This document shows, in pieces, positions 48,777 through 57,297 of a stretch of DNA of 64,000 bases (position 1 is its first letter; each line of letters starts with the position of its first letter). Made by a program: the position numbers and the translations under genes. The stretch comes from Rhodoferax potami (GTDB taxonomy: Bacteria; Pseudomonadota; Gammaproteobacteria; Burkholderiales; Burkholderiaceae_C): assembly GCF_032193805.1 (NCBI RefSeq), contig NZ_JAVBIK010000001.1, positions 1,695,001 to 1,759,000 of the forward strand, written 5' to 3'. Below the pieces are notes generated by a model that searched no databases, had not been told where the DNA came from, and saw only the letters and a list, made by a program, of their open reading frames with translations.

Positions 48777-49646
48777 TCAAGGCACTTTTTTGGATTTTTC
48801 AGGCTTTTGAGCCTTCGCATACAGGGGCACCACTTGCGCCATGGCCGCTTCCATGTCGGCAATCCGGGTATCGCCGGCAGGGTGGGTCGACAGCCATTGC
48901 GGCGGCGCATTCTTGTTGGCGGCCGACATCTTTCGCCACAGGGTGATGCCCGCGCGCGGGTCGTAACCCGCGCGGGCAGCAAGCTCCAGCCCGACCAGAT
49001 CGGCCTCGGACTCATCTTCACGGCTGAACTTCAAGGTCAAGAGCTGGGCACCGTATTGGGTGACTGTTTGCCCGATCTGCCCAAGCCCGAGCACCTGCGA
49101 CAGCAAGTTCGCACCCAGCCCGGTCGCTGCAGTTTTACCCATCCGCTCGCGGGCATGCTCCCGCAAGGCATGGGCGATTTCGTGGCCCATGACCATGGCG
49201 ACTTCGTCATCCGTGAGTTTGAGCGTATCGAGAATGCCGGTGTAGAAAGCGATCTTCCCCCCCGGCATGCAAAAAGCATTGATCTGCTTGGATCCGATCA
49301 GGTTGATCTCCCACCGCCAGTCTTTCGCGCGAGGATTCCATTCATTGGCGTAAGGGATGATGCGCCGCGCGATCGCCCTCAAACGCTGTACTTGAGGATG
49401 CTCATTCCCGGCCAGCGCCCTTTGCTGCTGCGCCTGGGCCAGCATCTGCGCGTATTGCTGCGCTGCGGACTGCTCAATGTCGCTCGCAGACACCAGTTTG
49501 CTGAATGCGGAGTTGCCCCCCACCTCCACGCCCTCCCTCGCCGACACGGCCGGGGTGAACACGGTGCAACCCACCATCAACAAGCCGCCAACCCAGCGGA
49601 TCAGGGATGGGCGGAGGCGACTCACAGGACAAAGATCACTCAACAT
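48777..49646 (-). CDS. M48-family metalloprotease (BepA/LoiP-like)
   Basis: The 289-residue protein starts at ATG 49646 with a signal peptide (MVGCTVFTPAVSA, Cys before it possible lipid site). Zinc motif HEIAHALREHARERMG with the third ligand in SREDESEADLVGLELAARAGYD. The family degrades misassembled outer-membrane or periplasmic proteins. The C-terminal STHPAGDTRIADMEAAM is characteristic. The usual TPR repeats of BepA are absent. Confidence 0.92.
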   Translation of the reverse strand: MLSDLCPVSRLRPSLIRWVGGLLMVGCTVFTPAVSAREGVEVGGNSAFSKLVSASDIEQSAAQQYAQMLAQAQQQRALAGNEHPQVQRLRAIARRIIPYANEWNPRAKDWRWEINLIGSKQINAFCMPGGKIAFYTGILDTLKLTDDEVAMVMGHEIAHALREHARERMGKTAATGLGANLLSQVLGLGQIGQTVTQYGAQLLTLKFSREDESEADLVGLELAARAGYDPRAGITLWRKMSAANKNAPPQWLSTHPAGDTRIADMEAAMAQVVPLYAKAQKPEKSKKVP

Positions 49647-50019
49647 GGCAGCGTTTGACTCCAAAGTGGACAGGTATTATTCCCCGATGGTGCGACTCGA
49701 TGTCGCTTCATAGGTCTTCGGATCTACTCATACTTTGAACTGCTCTCCCTCTGGGAGAGACACCAAAAGCCCCTCTCAAAGGGGCTTAAAAGGTGCAGTC
49801 GGATGGCATAAATTTGGCTGCACTAAGCTACCCCACAAGGGCGGCTAATGTGTGTTTTGGCGGGCTCACGCCTCCAAAACGTTGCATACACACTACATTT
49901 ACACCTGTAAATGCAAGTTGTTACAAATTTTTACAACTTGCCATCCAAACCATCAAAGTAACTGAGAGCGGCACCGCTCTCTGTGTCTTGTTTTCTACCA
50001 AAACCACGTCTGGAACGAC
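49647..50019. promoter_or_regulatory. Palindrome-dense region upstream of ampG
   Basis: No gene is visible in about 370 bases. It holds at least six clear inverted repeats: CTCTCCC/GGGAGAG (49744-49760), AAGCCCC/GGGGCTT (49767-49787), GTTTTGG/CCAAAAC (49854-49880), CATTTACA/TGTAAATG (49896-49913), GCAAGTTGT/ACAACTTGC (49913-49941) and GAGAGCGG/CCGCTCTC (49964-49981). A weak promoter, TTTACA-18-TACAAA, is possible at 49898-49927. The last hairpin, followed by T-rich sequence, could act as an attenuator before ampG. Confidence 0.6.
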
Positions 50020-50035
50020 GTGACCTCGACTGTAC
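50020..50035 (+). other. ampG: Exon 1 of ampG (first five codons plus one base)
   Basis: GTG ACC TCG ACT GTA C directly precedes the intron 5' end GTGCG. Joined to 52522 it reads MTSTVPSSSLTPD, in frame with the downstream AmpG. GGA lies 5 bases before the GTG. The call depends on the intron boundaries, which follow the GTGYG...AY rule. Confidence 0.7.
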
Positions 50036-50681
50036 GTGCGTCTGGAGTAATCCGGGGGTGCGGAGCTACGGTTAAACGACCCGTGCGTGAGCACACAAGA
50101 CTGGCGCGAGCCAGTTCCAACACACACGAACAAGAAGTGGGTAGGTCGCCGAGGTAAAGGGTATGGGAAATGTAATGTGAACTTTCGTCTGAACCGTCGT
50201 AAGAATAGCCCAGCTTACTCTTGTTTCTTCCGAAAGGAAGGAGCTGTAGCCAAAAGGCATGAAGTCAGGAAAGGCACGTCATCGAGTGTCTTTCGTCTCC
50301 CGACAGACTTCCGGCGGATAGAAGGTCCCTAACCCCATCATTGGACAAGCCAGTCCAATGGACACAGAGGGAAACGAGGTAAACCCCACTCATCGCCAAC
50401 TCCGAAAGGATGCGGCAACCCGCGAGTAATCAAGGGCCATGGTGGAGGGGGCAGAGGAAGAGGCAAAAAGCAAACGCCGGCCTGTAATGGGACGGATAGG
50501 TCATGCCTAAGCGAAAGCGAGCAGACTTGCCTCAGGTGCGACAGCGTGAAGCCGCTGCAAATTCAACTAACGACCCGGAGGGGGCTATCCCTTCGGGGAG
50601 AGCTACCCCTCCAGAGAGTTGTTCACACGTGTGAACACTCCTGCACGAAAGTGCGGGCCGCACACCTAACTGGAGGACGGT

Positions 50682-52436
50682 ATGGAAAACAACCGCAAGG
50701 TTGCTGCGTCTCCAGACAAACCTACTAACTGGCATGCCATCGACTGGAAGCTCGTTACGGAATTTGTAGGGAAGACGCAGCTGCGCATAGCGCAGGCAGA
50801 AACGGAGAAGGACTTCCGACGGGTCGCGAGACTCACAAGAAGCCTGACCCGATCTTGGCAGGCTAAGGCATTAGCGGTCAGGAAAGTAACCACGAACAAA
50901 GGGAAGCAGACGAGCGGCGTCGACTGCGCACTTTGGGACACGCCAACAAGAAAATGGGATGCGATAGGTTGTCTGAATCCACGGGGGTACAAGGCTCGCC
51001 CATTAAAGCGGGTCTATATCCCCAAGCCTGACGGGAAGGAACGCCCCCTGGGCATACCGACCATGAGGGACAGAGCGATGCAAGCGCTCTACTTGCTTGC
51101 ACTGGAGCCCACTGTGGAGTGCGCGTCCGATCCAAATAGCTACGGCTTCAGGAAAGGGCGATCAACGCATGACGCACGGAGCCAGTTGTTTGTGTCTCTA
51201 TCCATGAAGGCCTCAGCCCGATGGGTGCTCGACGCAGACATCAAAGGGTTCTTTGACAACATCAATCACGACTGGCTGCTGAACCACGTCCACATGGACA
51301 AGGAGATGCTGAGGAAGTGGCTGAAATCTGGAGTAGTTGACGCGGGTCAACTCCAGCGCACGGATGAGGGCACGCCGCAAGGCGGCATCATCTCGCCGAC
51401 CCTCGCGAACATCACGCTGAATGGACTTGAACAGGGACTCGACAACTTCCTCCGGAAGACGTTGGGAACCAAACTAACCAAGCAAGCAAAGGTGAACGCG
51501 ATCCGATATGCAGATGACTTTGTGGTGACAGGCGCTTCAAAAGAGCTGCTTGAAACCGTGGTCCGACCATGGATTGTGGAATTCCTGCGAGAGCGGGGTC
51601 TCACACTGTCCGCGGAAAAGACACGCATCTTGCATATTGACGAAGGATTCGATTTCCTTGGGTGGAACTTCCGCAAGTACAAAGGGAAACTGCTCATCAA
51701 ACCAAATCAAAAAAACGTGAAAGCGTTCTATGACAAGGTAAGAGGAATCATCGCCACTTCGGTGTCGGTTCCAACAGAAACGCTGATAAAGCGCCTGAAC
51801 CCAGTCCTCAAAGGCTGGGCGATGTACCACAGAGGAACTGTTGCTAAGGACATCTTTAGCAAAGTCGACCATCTAATCTACTGGCGGCTGAAACGTTGGG
51901 GTCTACGCAGACACCCACGCAAAACCGCTGGGTGGATCTACCGCCACTACTGGAAACAATGTGGCTCAAGGAAACAGTTCGCTGGTTTACAAGATGACCC
52001 CTTTGGGGGTAGTGAGAGGATACCGCTTCCGCTGTATCTCCTGACGGACACGAAAATTGTTCGTCACATCAAAGTACGAGGGGATTACAACCCTTACCAC
52101 CCTGACTGGATCGCCTACGGCGAGAAACTGCGCGTGCAAAGGATGGGTGACACCATCTGGAGCGGACAAAGGGCCTCCTTGTGGTTTTCCCAAAATGGTA
52201 GATGCGCTCTCTGTCAACAAGAAATCGACATAGCTGATGAAAACATGGACGACCACCACATCGTCTATCGGCAGCTAGGGGGGAGTGATGCTCTCTCCAA
52301 TCGGATGCTCCTACATCCGTTCTGTCACTGGCGGGTCCACGCCCTAGGTTTGAAGGTTATCAAGCCGGTCCCCAGTACGGGGGACTTAAATCTGAAAAAG
52401 CGGTCGAAGGGAATGCAACCTGACGACACCGTTTAA
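50682..52436 (+). CDS. ltrA: Group II intron reverse transcriptase/maturase with HNH endonuclease
   Basis: The 584-residue protein has RT blocks: KRVYIPKPDGKERPLGIPTM, WVLDADIKGFFDNINHDWLL, GTPQGGIISPTLANI and the active-site YADD at residues 276-279. The maturase (X) domain follows (LIKRLNPVLKGWAMYHRG), and the C-terminus has an HNH endonuclease (RCALCQQEIDI, DDHHIVYRQLGG, LLHPFCHWRVHA). All catalytic parts seem intact, so it may be active for splicing and retrohoming. Codon use differs from the GC-rich host genes. Confidence 0.96.
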   Translation: MENNRKVAASPDKPTNWHAIDWKLVTEFVGKTQLRIAQAETEKDFRRVARLTRSLTRSWQAKALAVRKVTTNKGKQTSGVDCALWDTPTRKWDAIGCLNPRGYKARPLKRVYIPKPDGKERPLGIPTMRDRAMQALYLLALEPTVECASDPNSYGFRKGRSTHDARSQLFVSLSMKASARWVLDADIKGFFDNINHDWLLNHVHMDKEMLRKWLKSGVVDAGQLQRTDEGTPQGGIISPTLANITLNGLEQGLDNFLRKTLGTKLTKQAKVNAIRYADDFVVTGASKELLETVVRPWIVEFLRERGLTLSAEKTRILHIDEGFDFLGWNFRKYKGKLLIKPNQKNVKAFYDKVRGIIATSVSVPTETLIKRLNPVLKGWAMYHRGTVAKDIFSKVDHLIYWRLKRWGLRRHPRKTAGWIYRHYWKQCGSRKQFAGLQDDPFGGSERIPLPLYLLTDTKIVRHIKVRGDYNPYHPDWIAYGEKLRVQRMGDTIWSGQRASLWFSQNGRCALCQQEIDIADENMDDHHIVYRQLGGSDALSNRMLLHPFCHWRVHALGLKVIKPVPSTGDLNLKKRSKGMQPDDTV

Positions 52437-52451
52437 TCAGTGGTCGTACGT

Positions 52452-52485
52452 GAGCCGTGTGCGGTGAAAGTCGCAAGCACGGTTC
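52452..52485 (+). other. Group II intron domain V
   Basis: The 34-base catalytic hairpin starts GAGCCGTGTGCGG and ends AAGCACGGTTC with the GAAA tetraloop-like centre, matching domain V consensus. It is the best sequence-level proof of the intron. Confidence 0.93.
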
Positions 52486-52508
52486 GATGGGGGGGATATC
52501 ATCGAAAG

Positions 52509-53867
52509 ATGGTATCCCTACCCTCCAGTTCCCTAACGCCCGACACCCCCGCTACCGCCGACAAACCCCACTGGCGGGACATGCTCAAGGTCTATGCAGA
52601 ACCGGCCTCGCTGCGGATGCTAGCGCTGGGCTTCTCGGCGGGACTGCCCTTCTTGCTGGTGTTCGGAACCTTGAGCTTCTGGTTGCGCGAAGCCGGCGTC
52701 GACCGCAGCACCATTGGCCACATGAGCTGGGTGGGCATCGCCTTCGGCTTCAAGTGGGCGTGGGCCCCCTTGGTGGACCGCTTGCCAATCCCTTTGCTCA
52801 CCGCCGCGCTCGGCCGCCGCCGCAGCTGGCTGCTCGTGGCGCAAGCGGCCATCATGGCGGCACTCTGCACCATGGCCCTGACCGACCCGCGCAACGCCTT
52901 GACCCCGGTGGTGTGGTGCGCGATTGCGTTGGCTTTTGCCTCTGCGACCCAGGATATTGCGCTGGATGCGTTTCGCATCGAATCCGGCGACAGCCAGCAC
53001 CAAGCCGCACTGTCTGCCACCTACATGGCGGGCTACCGGCTGGCCATGATCTGGGCGGGCGCAGGTGCCCTTTGGATTGCAGCGGCCAACGAAACCCCCA
53101 GCGCCGACCTGTACCAATACGCGGCCTGGCGCACCGCCTACCTGGTCATGGCGATGAGCATGCTGCCAGGCATGTTGGTGGTGCTCTTGTCCAAAGAACC
53201 CGCACCCGCGCCTCTGCGCCCGGCCCGCAACGCCGGTGAATGGCTACAAAGTGCACTGATTGAGCCCTTCGCCGAGTTTGTGCGGCGCCACCGCTGGCAT
53301 GCAGTGTTGATCTTGTCCTTGATTGCCACCTACCGCATCAGCGATGTGGTCATGGGCATCATGGCCAACCCGTTTTACGTGGACATGGGCTACACCAAGG
53401 GCGAAGTTGCGGCGATTACCAAGGTCTATGGCGTCATCATGACGCTGGTCGGCGCCTTTGTCGGCGGCGCGCTGGCGCTGCGCATGGGCGTGCTCAAAGT
53501 CTTGATGCTGGGCGCAGTGCTGAGTGCCGGCAGCAACCTGCTGTTTGCCTGGCTGGGCACCCGCGGGCACGACCTACACGCCTTGATGGCGGTGATCTCG
53601 GCCGACAACTTCTCCAGCGGGATTGCGACTGCGGCGTTTGTGGCCTATCTGTCCTCACTCACCAACATCCAATACTCGGCCACCCAATATGCGCTGTTCA
53701 GCTCCATGATGGTGTTGCTGCCCAAGTTTCTGGCCGGCTTCTCGGGCGATGTGGTCAACGCGGTCGGGTACACCCCATTTTTCGTGGGTACTGCCTGCAT
53801 CGGGCTACCTGTGCTGGTGCTGATCGTTTTAGCGTCACGCATCAAATCGACCCCTAGCGCTCATTAA
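52509..53867 (+). CDS. ampG: AmpG-type muropeptide MFS transporter (exon 2; gene interrupted by group II intron)
   Basis: The frame from ATG 52509 gives 452 residues; the codons before 52522 belong to intron domain VI, and after splicing exon 1 supplies MTSTV. The protein has about twelve helices, with LRMLALGFSAGLPFLLVFGTLSFWLRE, FKWAWAPLVDRLPIP and ATQDIALDAFRIES typical of AmpG. It imports anhydro-muropeptides for wall recycling. The last residues (IKSTPSAH and stop) come from repeat copy F. A two-component system follows. Confidence 0.9.
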   Translation: MVSLPSSSLTPDTPATADKPHWRDMLKVYAEPASLRMLALGFSAGLPFLLVFGTLSFWLREAGVDRSTIGHMSWVGIAFGFKWAWAPLVDRLPIPLLTAALGRRRSWLLVAQAAIMAALCTMALTDPRNALTPVVWCAIALAFASATQDIALDAFRIESGDSQHQAALSATYMAGYRLAMIWAGAGALWIAAANETPSADLYQYAAWRTAYLVMAMSMLPGMLVVLLSKEPAPAPLRPARNAGEWLQSALIEPFAEFVRRHRWHAVLILSLIATYRISDVVMGIMANPFYVDMGYTKGEVAAITKVYGVIMTLVGAFVGGALALRMGVLKVLMLGAVLSAGSNLLFAWLGTRGHDLHALMAVISADNFSSGIATAAFVAYLSSLTNIQYSATQYALFSSMMVLLPKFLAGFSGDVVNAVGYTPFFVGTACIGLPVLVLIVLASRIKSTPSAH

Positions 53868-53897
53868 TCAAGCACCTATTGCTATATATTTAATAGC
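53843..53897 (+). repeat. GCTAT-N7-ATAGC dispersed repeat, copy F
   Basis: AAATCGACCCCT then box AGCGCT (53856-53861), 19-base spacer, hairpin GCTATATATTTAATAGC (53881-53897). It supplies the last codons and stop of ampG. Confidence 0.8.
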
Positions 53898-53971
53898 AAA
53901 ATTTACCCAACTTTACGGAATCTTCAAGCCAGCCGCATCTGGGCAGGGATGGTCACCGCTAGACTGCGGGC

Positions 53972-54688
53972 ATGCGCCAAAACCTGCTCATGATCGAAGA
54001 CGATGCCCGGCTAGCCTCTATGGTGGCCGAGTACCTCGAACAATCCGGCTTCTCCGTAGCCCACGCGGGCGATGGACATAGCGGTCTCGCCCGGCTCGCC
54101 GCAGACAGCGGAGTCCCGCCACCGGACTTGGTGATCCTGGACCTGATGCTCCCGGACATGGACGGTCTCGAGATTTGCCGCCGCATCCGCGCCCTGCCCG
54201 GCGCGATGGGGCAAGTCCCTGTACTGATGCTGACCGCCAAAGGGGATGCGATGGACCGCATCATCGGGCTGGAAATCGGCGCCGACGACTACCTGCCCAA
54301 GCCCTTTGAACCCCGCGAACTGCTGGCACGGATTCGCGCCATCCTGCGGCGCAAGGGGGAGACACCCGCCACGAACGCCAAAGCCTTGCGCTTCGGCACC
54401 CTCGAAATCGACCGCGATGCCCGCACCGTCACGGTGGCCGGCACCGCCTGCGAGCTCACCTCATACCAATTCGACCTGCTGGTCGCGCTGGCAGAGCGGG
54501 CCGGCCGGGTACTGACCCGCGACCAGATCATGGAAGCGGTGCGGGGCCGCGAGCTGGAGGCCTTTGACCGCTCCATCGATGTGCACATGGGCCGCATCCG
54601 CGCAGCCATCGAAGCAGACGCCAAGGAGCCCAAACGCATCCTGACGGTCCGTGGCGTGGGTTATGTGTTTGCCCGGCAGCAGGACTAA
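53972..54688 (+). CDS. OmpR-family response regulator
   Basis: The 238-residue protein has a receiver domain with acidic pocket Glu9/Asp10/Asp11, phospho-acceptor Asp57 (LVILDLMLPDMDG) and Lys in LPKPFEPRELLARI, then a winged-helix domain (LTSYQFDLLVALAERAGRVLTRDQIMEAVRG and the end ILTVRGVGYVFARQ). It starts at ATG 53972. Sensor kinase follows after 6 bases. The signal is unknown; location beside ampG makes a cell-envelope role conceivable. Confidence 0.94.
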   Translation: MRQNLLMIEDDARLASMVAEYLEQSGFSVAHAGDGHSGLARLAADSGVPPPDLVILDLMLPDMDGLEICRRIRALPGAMGQVPVLMLTAKGDAMDRIIGLEIGADDYLPKPFEPRELLARIRAILRRKGETPATNAKALRFGTLEIDRDARTVTVAGTACELTSYQFDLLVALAERAGRVLTRDQIMEAVRGRELEAFDRSIDVHMGRIRAAIEADAKEPKRILTVRGVGYVFARQQD

Positions 54689-54694
54689 CCGGTA

Positions 54695-55942
54695 ATGCTG
54701 CACAAGCTGTATGTCCGCATCTGGCTGGCCGTGGTGCTCACGGTCGTGGTGCTGACCTTGCTGGTCGGATGGGTGTGGCGCATGACCAGCGAGCCGCCCC
54801 TGCGGGAAGTCGTAGTGCGCAATGAATTTGGCGAGGTCATCGGCAACGGCCGGGCCCGCCTGAGCCGCCCGCCACCGGTACCCGGCCTCAGCCTGGGAGA
54901 CCATCCGCCCCCGCCCGACACCAAAGACGACGCCAGCGATGACCGCGATAGCGAGCGCCCGGGCCGTTTCGGCCGGGGTCCGGAGTTTCTGGTGCGCATG
55001 GCCGATGGCCAAACCATTCACCTGCACCTGCCGCGACCGCCCAATAACAATTTCAAGGCCCCCTTCGGCTTTGCCTGGACGCTTGCGCTGGTCGCGGTTG
55101 CGGTGGCGCTGGGTACTTACCCCATCATCCGCCGTTTGACCCGCAGGCTGGAAACGCTGCAAAACGGGGTTGAGCGCTGGGGCAACGGGGATCTGGGTGC
55201 CCGGGTGCGCATGCAGGGCGACGATGAGGTGGGCTTTCTGGCCGCGCGCTTCAACCATGCCGCGGAGCAGATCGAAACCCTGGTGCAGGCGCGCGACACC
55301 CTGCTGGCCTCCCAAAAATCACTTCTAGCCAATGCGTCGCACGAGCTACGCTCCCCGCTGGCTCGCATCCGCATGGGGCTGGAGTTGATGGGCAGCACGC
55401 CCAGCGCGGCGTTCAAGCAAGAGGTGGCCCGCAACATTGCCGAGCTGGACCAACTGATTGAAGAGATCCTGCTGGCCAGCCGGCTGGATGCCAAAGAAGC
55501 CGACCTCGGCACGGTGGAGTCGGTGGATCTTGTCGGGCTGGCCGCCGAAGAATGCGCGCGCAACCAAGCGCTGCTGGATGTTGAGCTGCAGGCTTTTGAG
55601 GTTCCCGGTGTCGCCAAACTGCTGCGGCGCGCAGTACGCAACCTGCTGGAAAACGCGCGCCGTTACGGTGCGGGCGACGTGCGTCTGGTGGTGCGCGAAG
55701 AGGCCGAGTGGGCCCTGATTCAGGTGTGCGACAGCGGCCCTGGAGTGCCCCCGGAGCAACAACAGCGAATTTTTGAGCCGTTTTACCGGCTGCCAGGCGC
55801 TTCTGAGCGAGAGGGCGGCGTCGGACTCGGCCTGGCTTTGGTGAAATCCATCACCGAGCGACACGGCGGCACCGTGCGGTGCACCAACCGGCCGGAAGGC
55901 GGCGCCTGCTTCGAGATCCGCTTGCCGCTCAAAGGCGCTTAA
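54695..55942 (+). CDS. Sensor histidine kinase
   Basis: The 415-residue protein has a first membrane helix (residues 8-28), a Pro/Asp-rich periplasmic part, a second helix (about 130-150), HAMP (PIIRRLTRRLETLQNGVERWG), the H-box NASHELRSPLARIRMG and the ATPase domain (RRAVRNLLENARRYGAGDV, CDSGPGVPPEQQQRIFEPFYR, GGVGLGLALVKSI). It phosphorylates the regulator upstream. No PAS or other known sensor domain is seen. Confidence 0.94.
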   Translation: MLHKLYVRIWLAVVLTVVVLTLLVGWVWRMTSEPPLREVVVRNEFGEVIGNGRARLSRPPPVPGLSLGDHPPPPDTKDDASDDRDSERPGRFGRGPEFLVRMADGQTIHLHLPRPPNNNFKAPFGFAWTLALVAVAVALGTYPIIRRLTRRLETLQNGVERWGNGDLGARVRMQGDDEVGFLAARFNHAAEQIETLVQARDTLLASQKSLLANASHELRSPLARIRMGLELMGSTPSAAFKQEVARNIAELDQLIEEILLASRLDAKEADLGTVESVDLVGLAAEECARNQALLDVELQAFEVPGVAKLLRRAVRNLLENARRYGAGDVRLVVREEAEWALIQVCDSGPGVPPEQQQRIFEPFYRLPGASEREGGVGLGLALVKSITERHGGTVRCTNRPEGGACFEIRLPLKGA

Positions 55943-55946
55943 GGTC

Positions 55947-57206
55947 TCAGGCGGTGACCTTGAGAAAAAGGTCGCGGTCGGGGGCAAAGTTTTCATGCAG
56001 GGGCAGCAAGGCCCCCCCCAAAGCCCGCGCATCTGACCCGATGCTGCCGGCAATCACTTTGGCTGGCCACAGGCCTTCCCAGTCGTAGTTGCGCAGGGCT
56101 GAGGTGGTCTGGTCGATCAGGCGCTTGAGCATGGCGCGGCTGAACGATCCGTCGATCACCACCGCGTCCAGATCCAAAAATGCCGTGCCACTCACTACAC
56201 ACTGCGCCAGGCCTTGAGCCGCACTGGCAATCCAGGCTTCGGTAAGGGGCGCATAAGCACCCTCCAGCGCACGGTCGTCGTAGGCGGCGGCGGGGTCGAG
56301 GCCGCTGGCCTTGAAATGCTGCTCCAACTCCCACAAAGAAGCGTGGGCCAATAGCTGCTCCGGCACCGCACCACCGCTGGCCACCTGCAAGGGCAGCGAA
56401 GCGACAGCCCCCGCATTGCCATGAATGCCGCCGTGCAAGTGCGAGTTCAGCACCAATCCACCGCCGACAAACGTGTCGACAAACAGGTACAAAAAGCTCT
56501 TCAAATCACGCCCGCGCCCGGCCACCAGCTCTGCCACACACGCCGCTTGGGTGTCCTTGGCGAAGCTCACCGGTACATCGGTCATCGCCTGGACTTGCGC
56601 CGCAAGGTCAATATGGTTCCATTGGTCAGACACCGAGGCCGACAGGCCCAGCATCTTGTGCCAGCCACCCAGGTTAAAGGGGGCCGCTACCCCGACACCC
56701 ACGATGCGCGGGGCCAAGGCGCCCAAGCCATCCTGAAGGCTGCGCATGCGGCTTTGCACTTGCGGGAGCAACGTATCCGCATCGGGGAAGCTGTAGGACA
56801 AGGTTTCGCGCGCCCTGACCACGCCGGTGAAGTCGACCAACAACCAGTCGGCACTGCGGCGGCCGATCTTGATGCCCATCGAGAAGGCGCCGTCGGGGTT
56901 CAAAGCCATCGGTACCGAGGGCTGTCCGATGCGGCCGCGCACGCGGTCCTGGCGCAGCAGCAAGCCATCGTCCTCGAGGCGGGTGGTGATCAGTCCGATG
57001 GTTTGGGCTGTGAGGCCGGTCAAGCGGGCTAAATCGGCCTTGGGCAGGCTGCCGTTTAGCCGGATCGCCTGCAGTACCACCCGCTCATTGAACTGGCGCA
57101 TACCCACATGGTTGGAGCCCCGTGGCCGCAATACCGAAGGAGCATGGGCTGCTGTCGAAGCCGGGGCTTCGGGCAAGGCATTGGGCAGGGTGGCTTCAAA
57201 ATTCAT
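55947..57206 (-). CDS. ROK-family transcriptional repressor
   Basis: The 419-residue protein starts at ATG 57206 (MNFEATLPNALPEAPAS). An N-terminal winged HTH (LNGSLPKADLARLTGLTAQTIGLITTRLEDDGLL) is followed by a ROK sugar-binding domain (VGVGVAAPFNLGG, VDTFVGGGLVLNSHLHGG). The longer frame to 57329 overlaps the ATPase gene. It is the last gene after the sugar ABC transporter and is its likely repressor, with the frcB promoter palindrome as the likely target. Confidence 0.92.
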   Translation of the reverse strand: MNFEATLPNALPEAPASTAAHAPSVLRPRGSNHVGMRQFNERVVLQAIRLNGSLPKADLARLTGLTAQTIGLITTRLEDDGLLLRQDRVRGRIGQPSVPMALNPDGAFSMGIKIGRRSADWLLVDFTGVVRARETLSYSFPDADTLLPQVQSRMRSLQDGLGALAPRIVGVGVAAPFNLGGWHKMLGLSASVSDQWNHIDLAAQVQAMTDVPVSFAKDTQAACVAELVAGRGRDLKSFLYLFVDTFVGGGLVLNSHLHGGIHGNAGAVASLPLQVASGGAVPEQLLAHASLWELEQHFKASGLDPAAAYDDRALEGAYAPLTEAWIASAAQGLAQCVVSGTAFLDLDAVVIDGSFSRAMLKRLIDQTTSALRNYDWEGLWPAKVIAGSIGSDARALGGALLPLHENFAPDRDLFLKVTA

Positions 57207-57297
57207 GGTCTTCAGATTTTCACCGATGAAGCCCGTGCGAACCAGATTAGTTTTAGGGGACTTCCCCGCCCTGTAGCCTTGCTGCATGCCCCCGGCC

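Larger units (their letters stand above)
50036..52521 (+). mobile_element. Group II intron (complete, with maturase ORF)
   Basis: The 2486-base intron begins GTGCG and ends CTAC. Bases 50036-50681 form ribozyme domains I-III; the maturase ORF lies in domain IV; domain V is 52452-52485 and domain VI 52488-52518. The element lies within codon 6 of ampG, and removal restores the frame. A possible EBS2 (AGGTCAT, 50498-50504) can pair with GTGACCT in exon 1; EBS1 was not convincingly found. Confidence 0.9.

Noticed and set aside
49964..49990. Class C group II intron target (terminator-adjacent insertion)
   Set aside because: Class C introns insert right after terminators, but this intron encodes an HNH endonuclease and lies 50 bases further, inside a gene.
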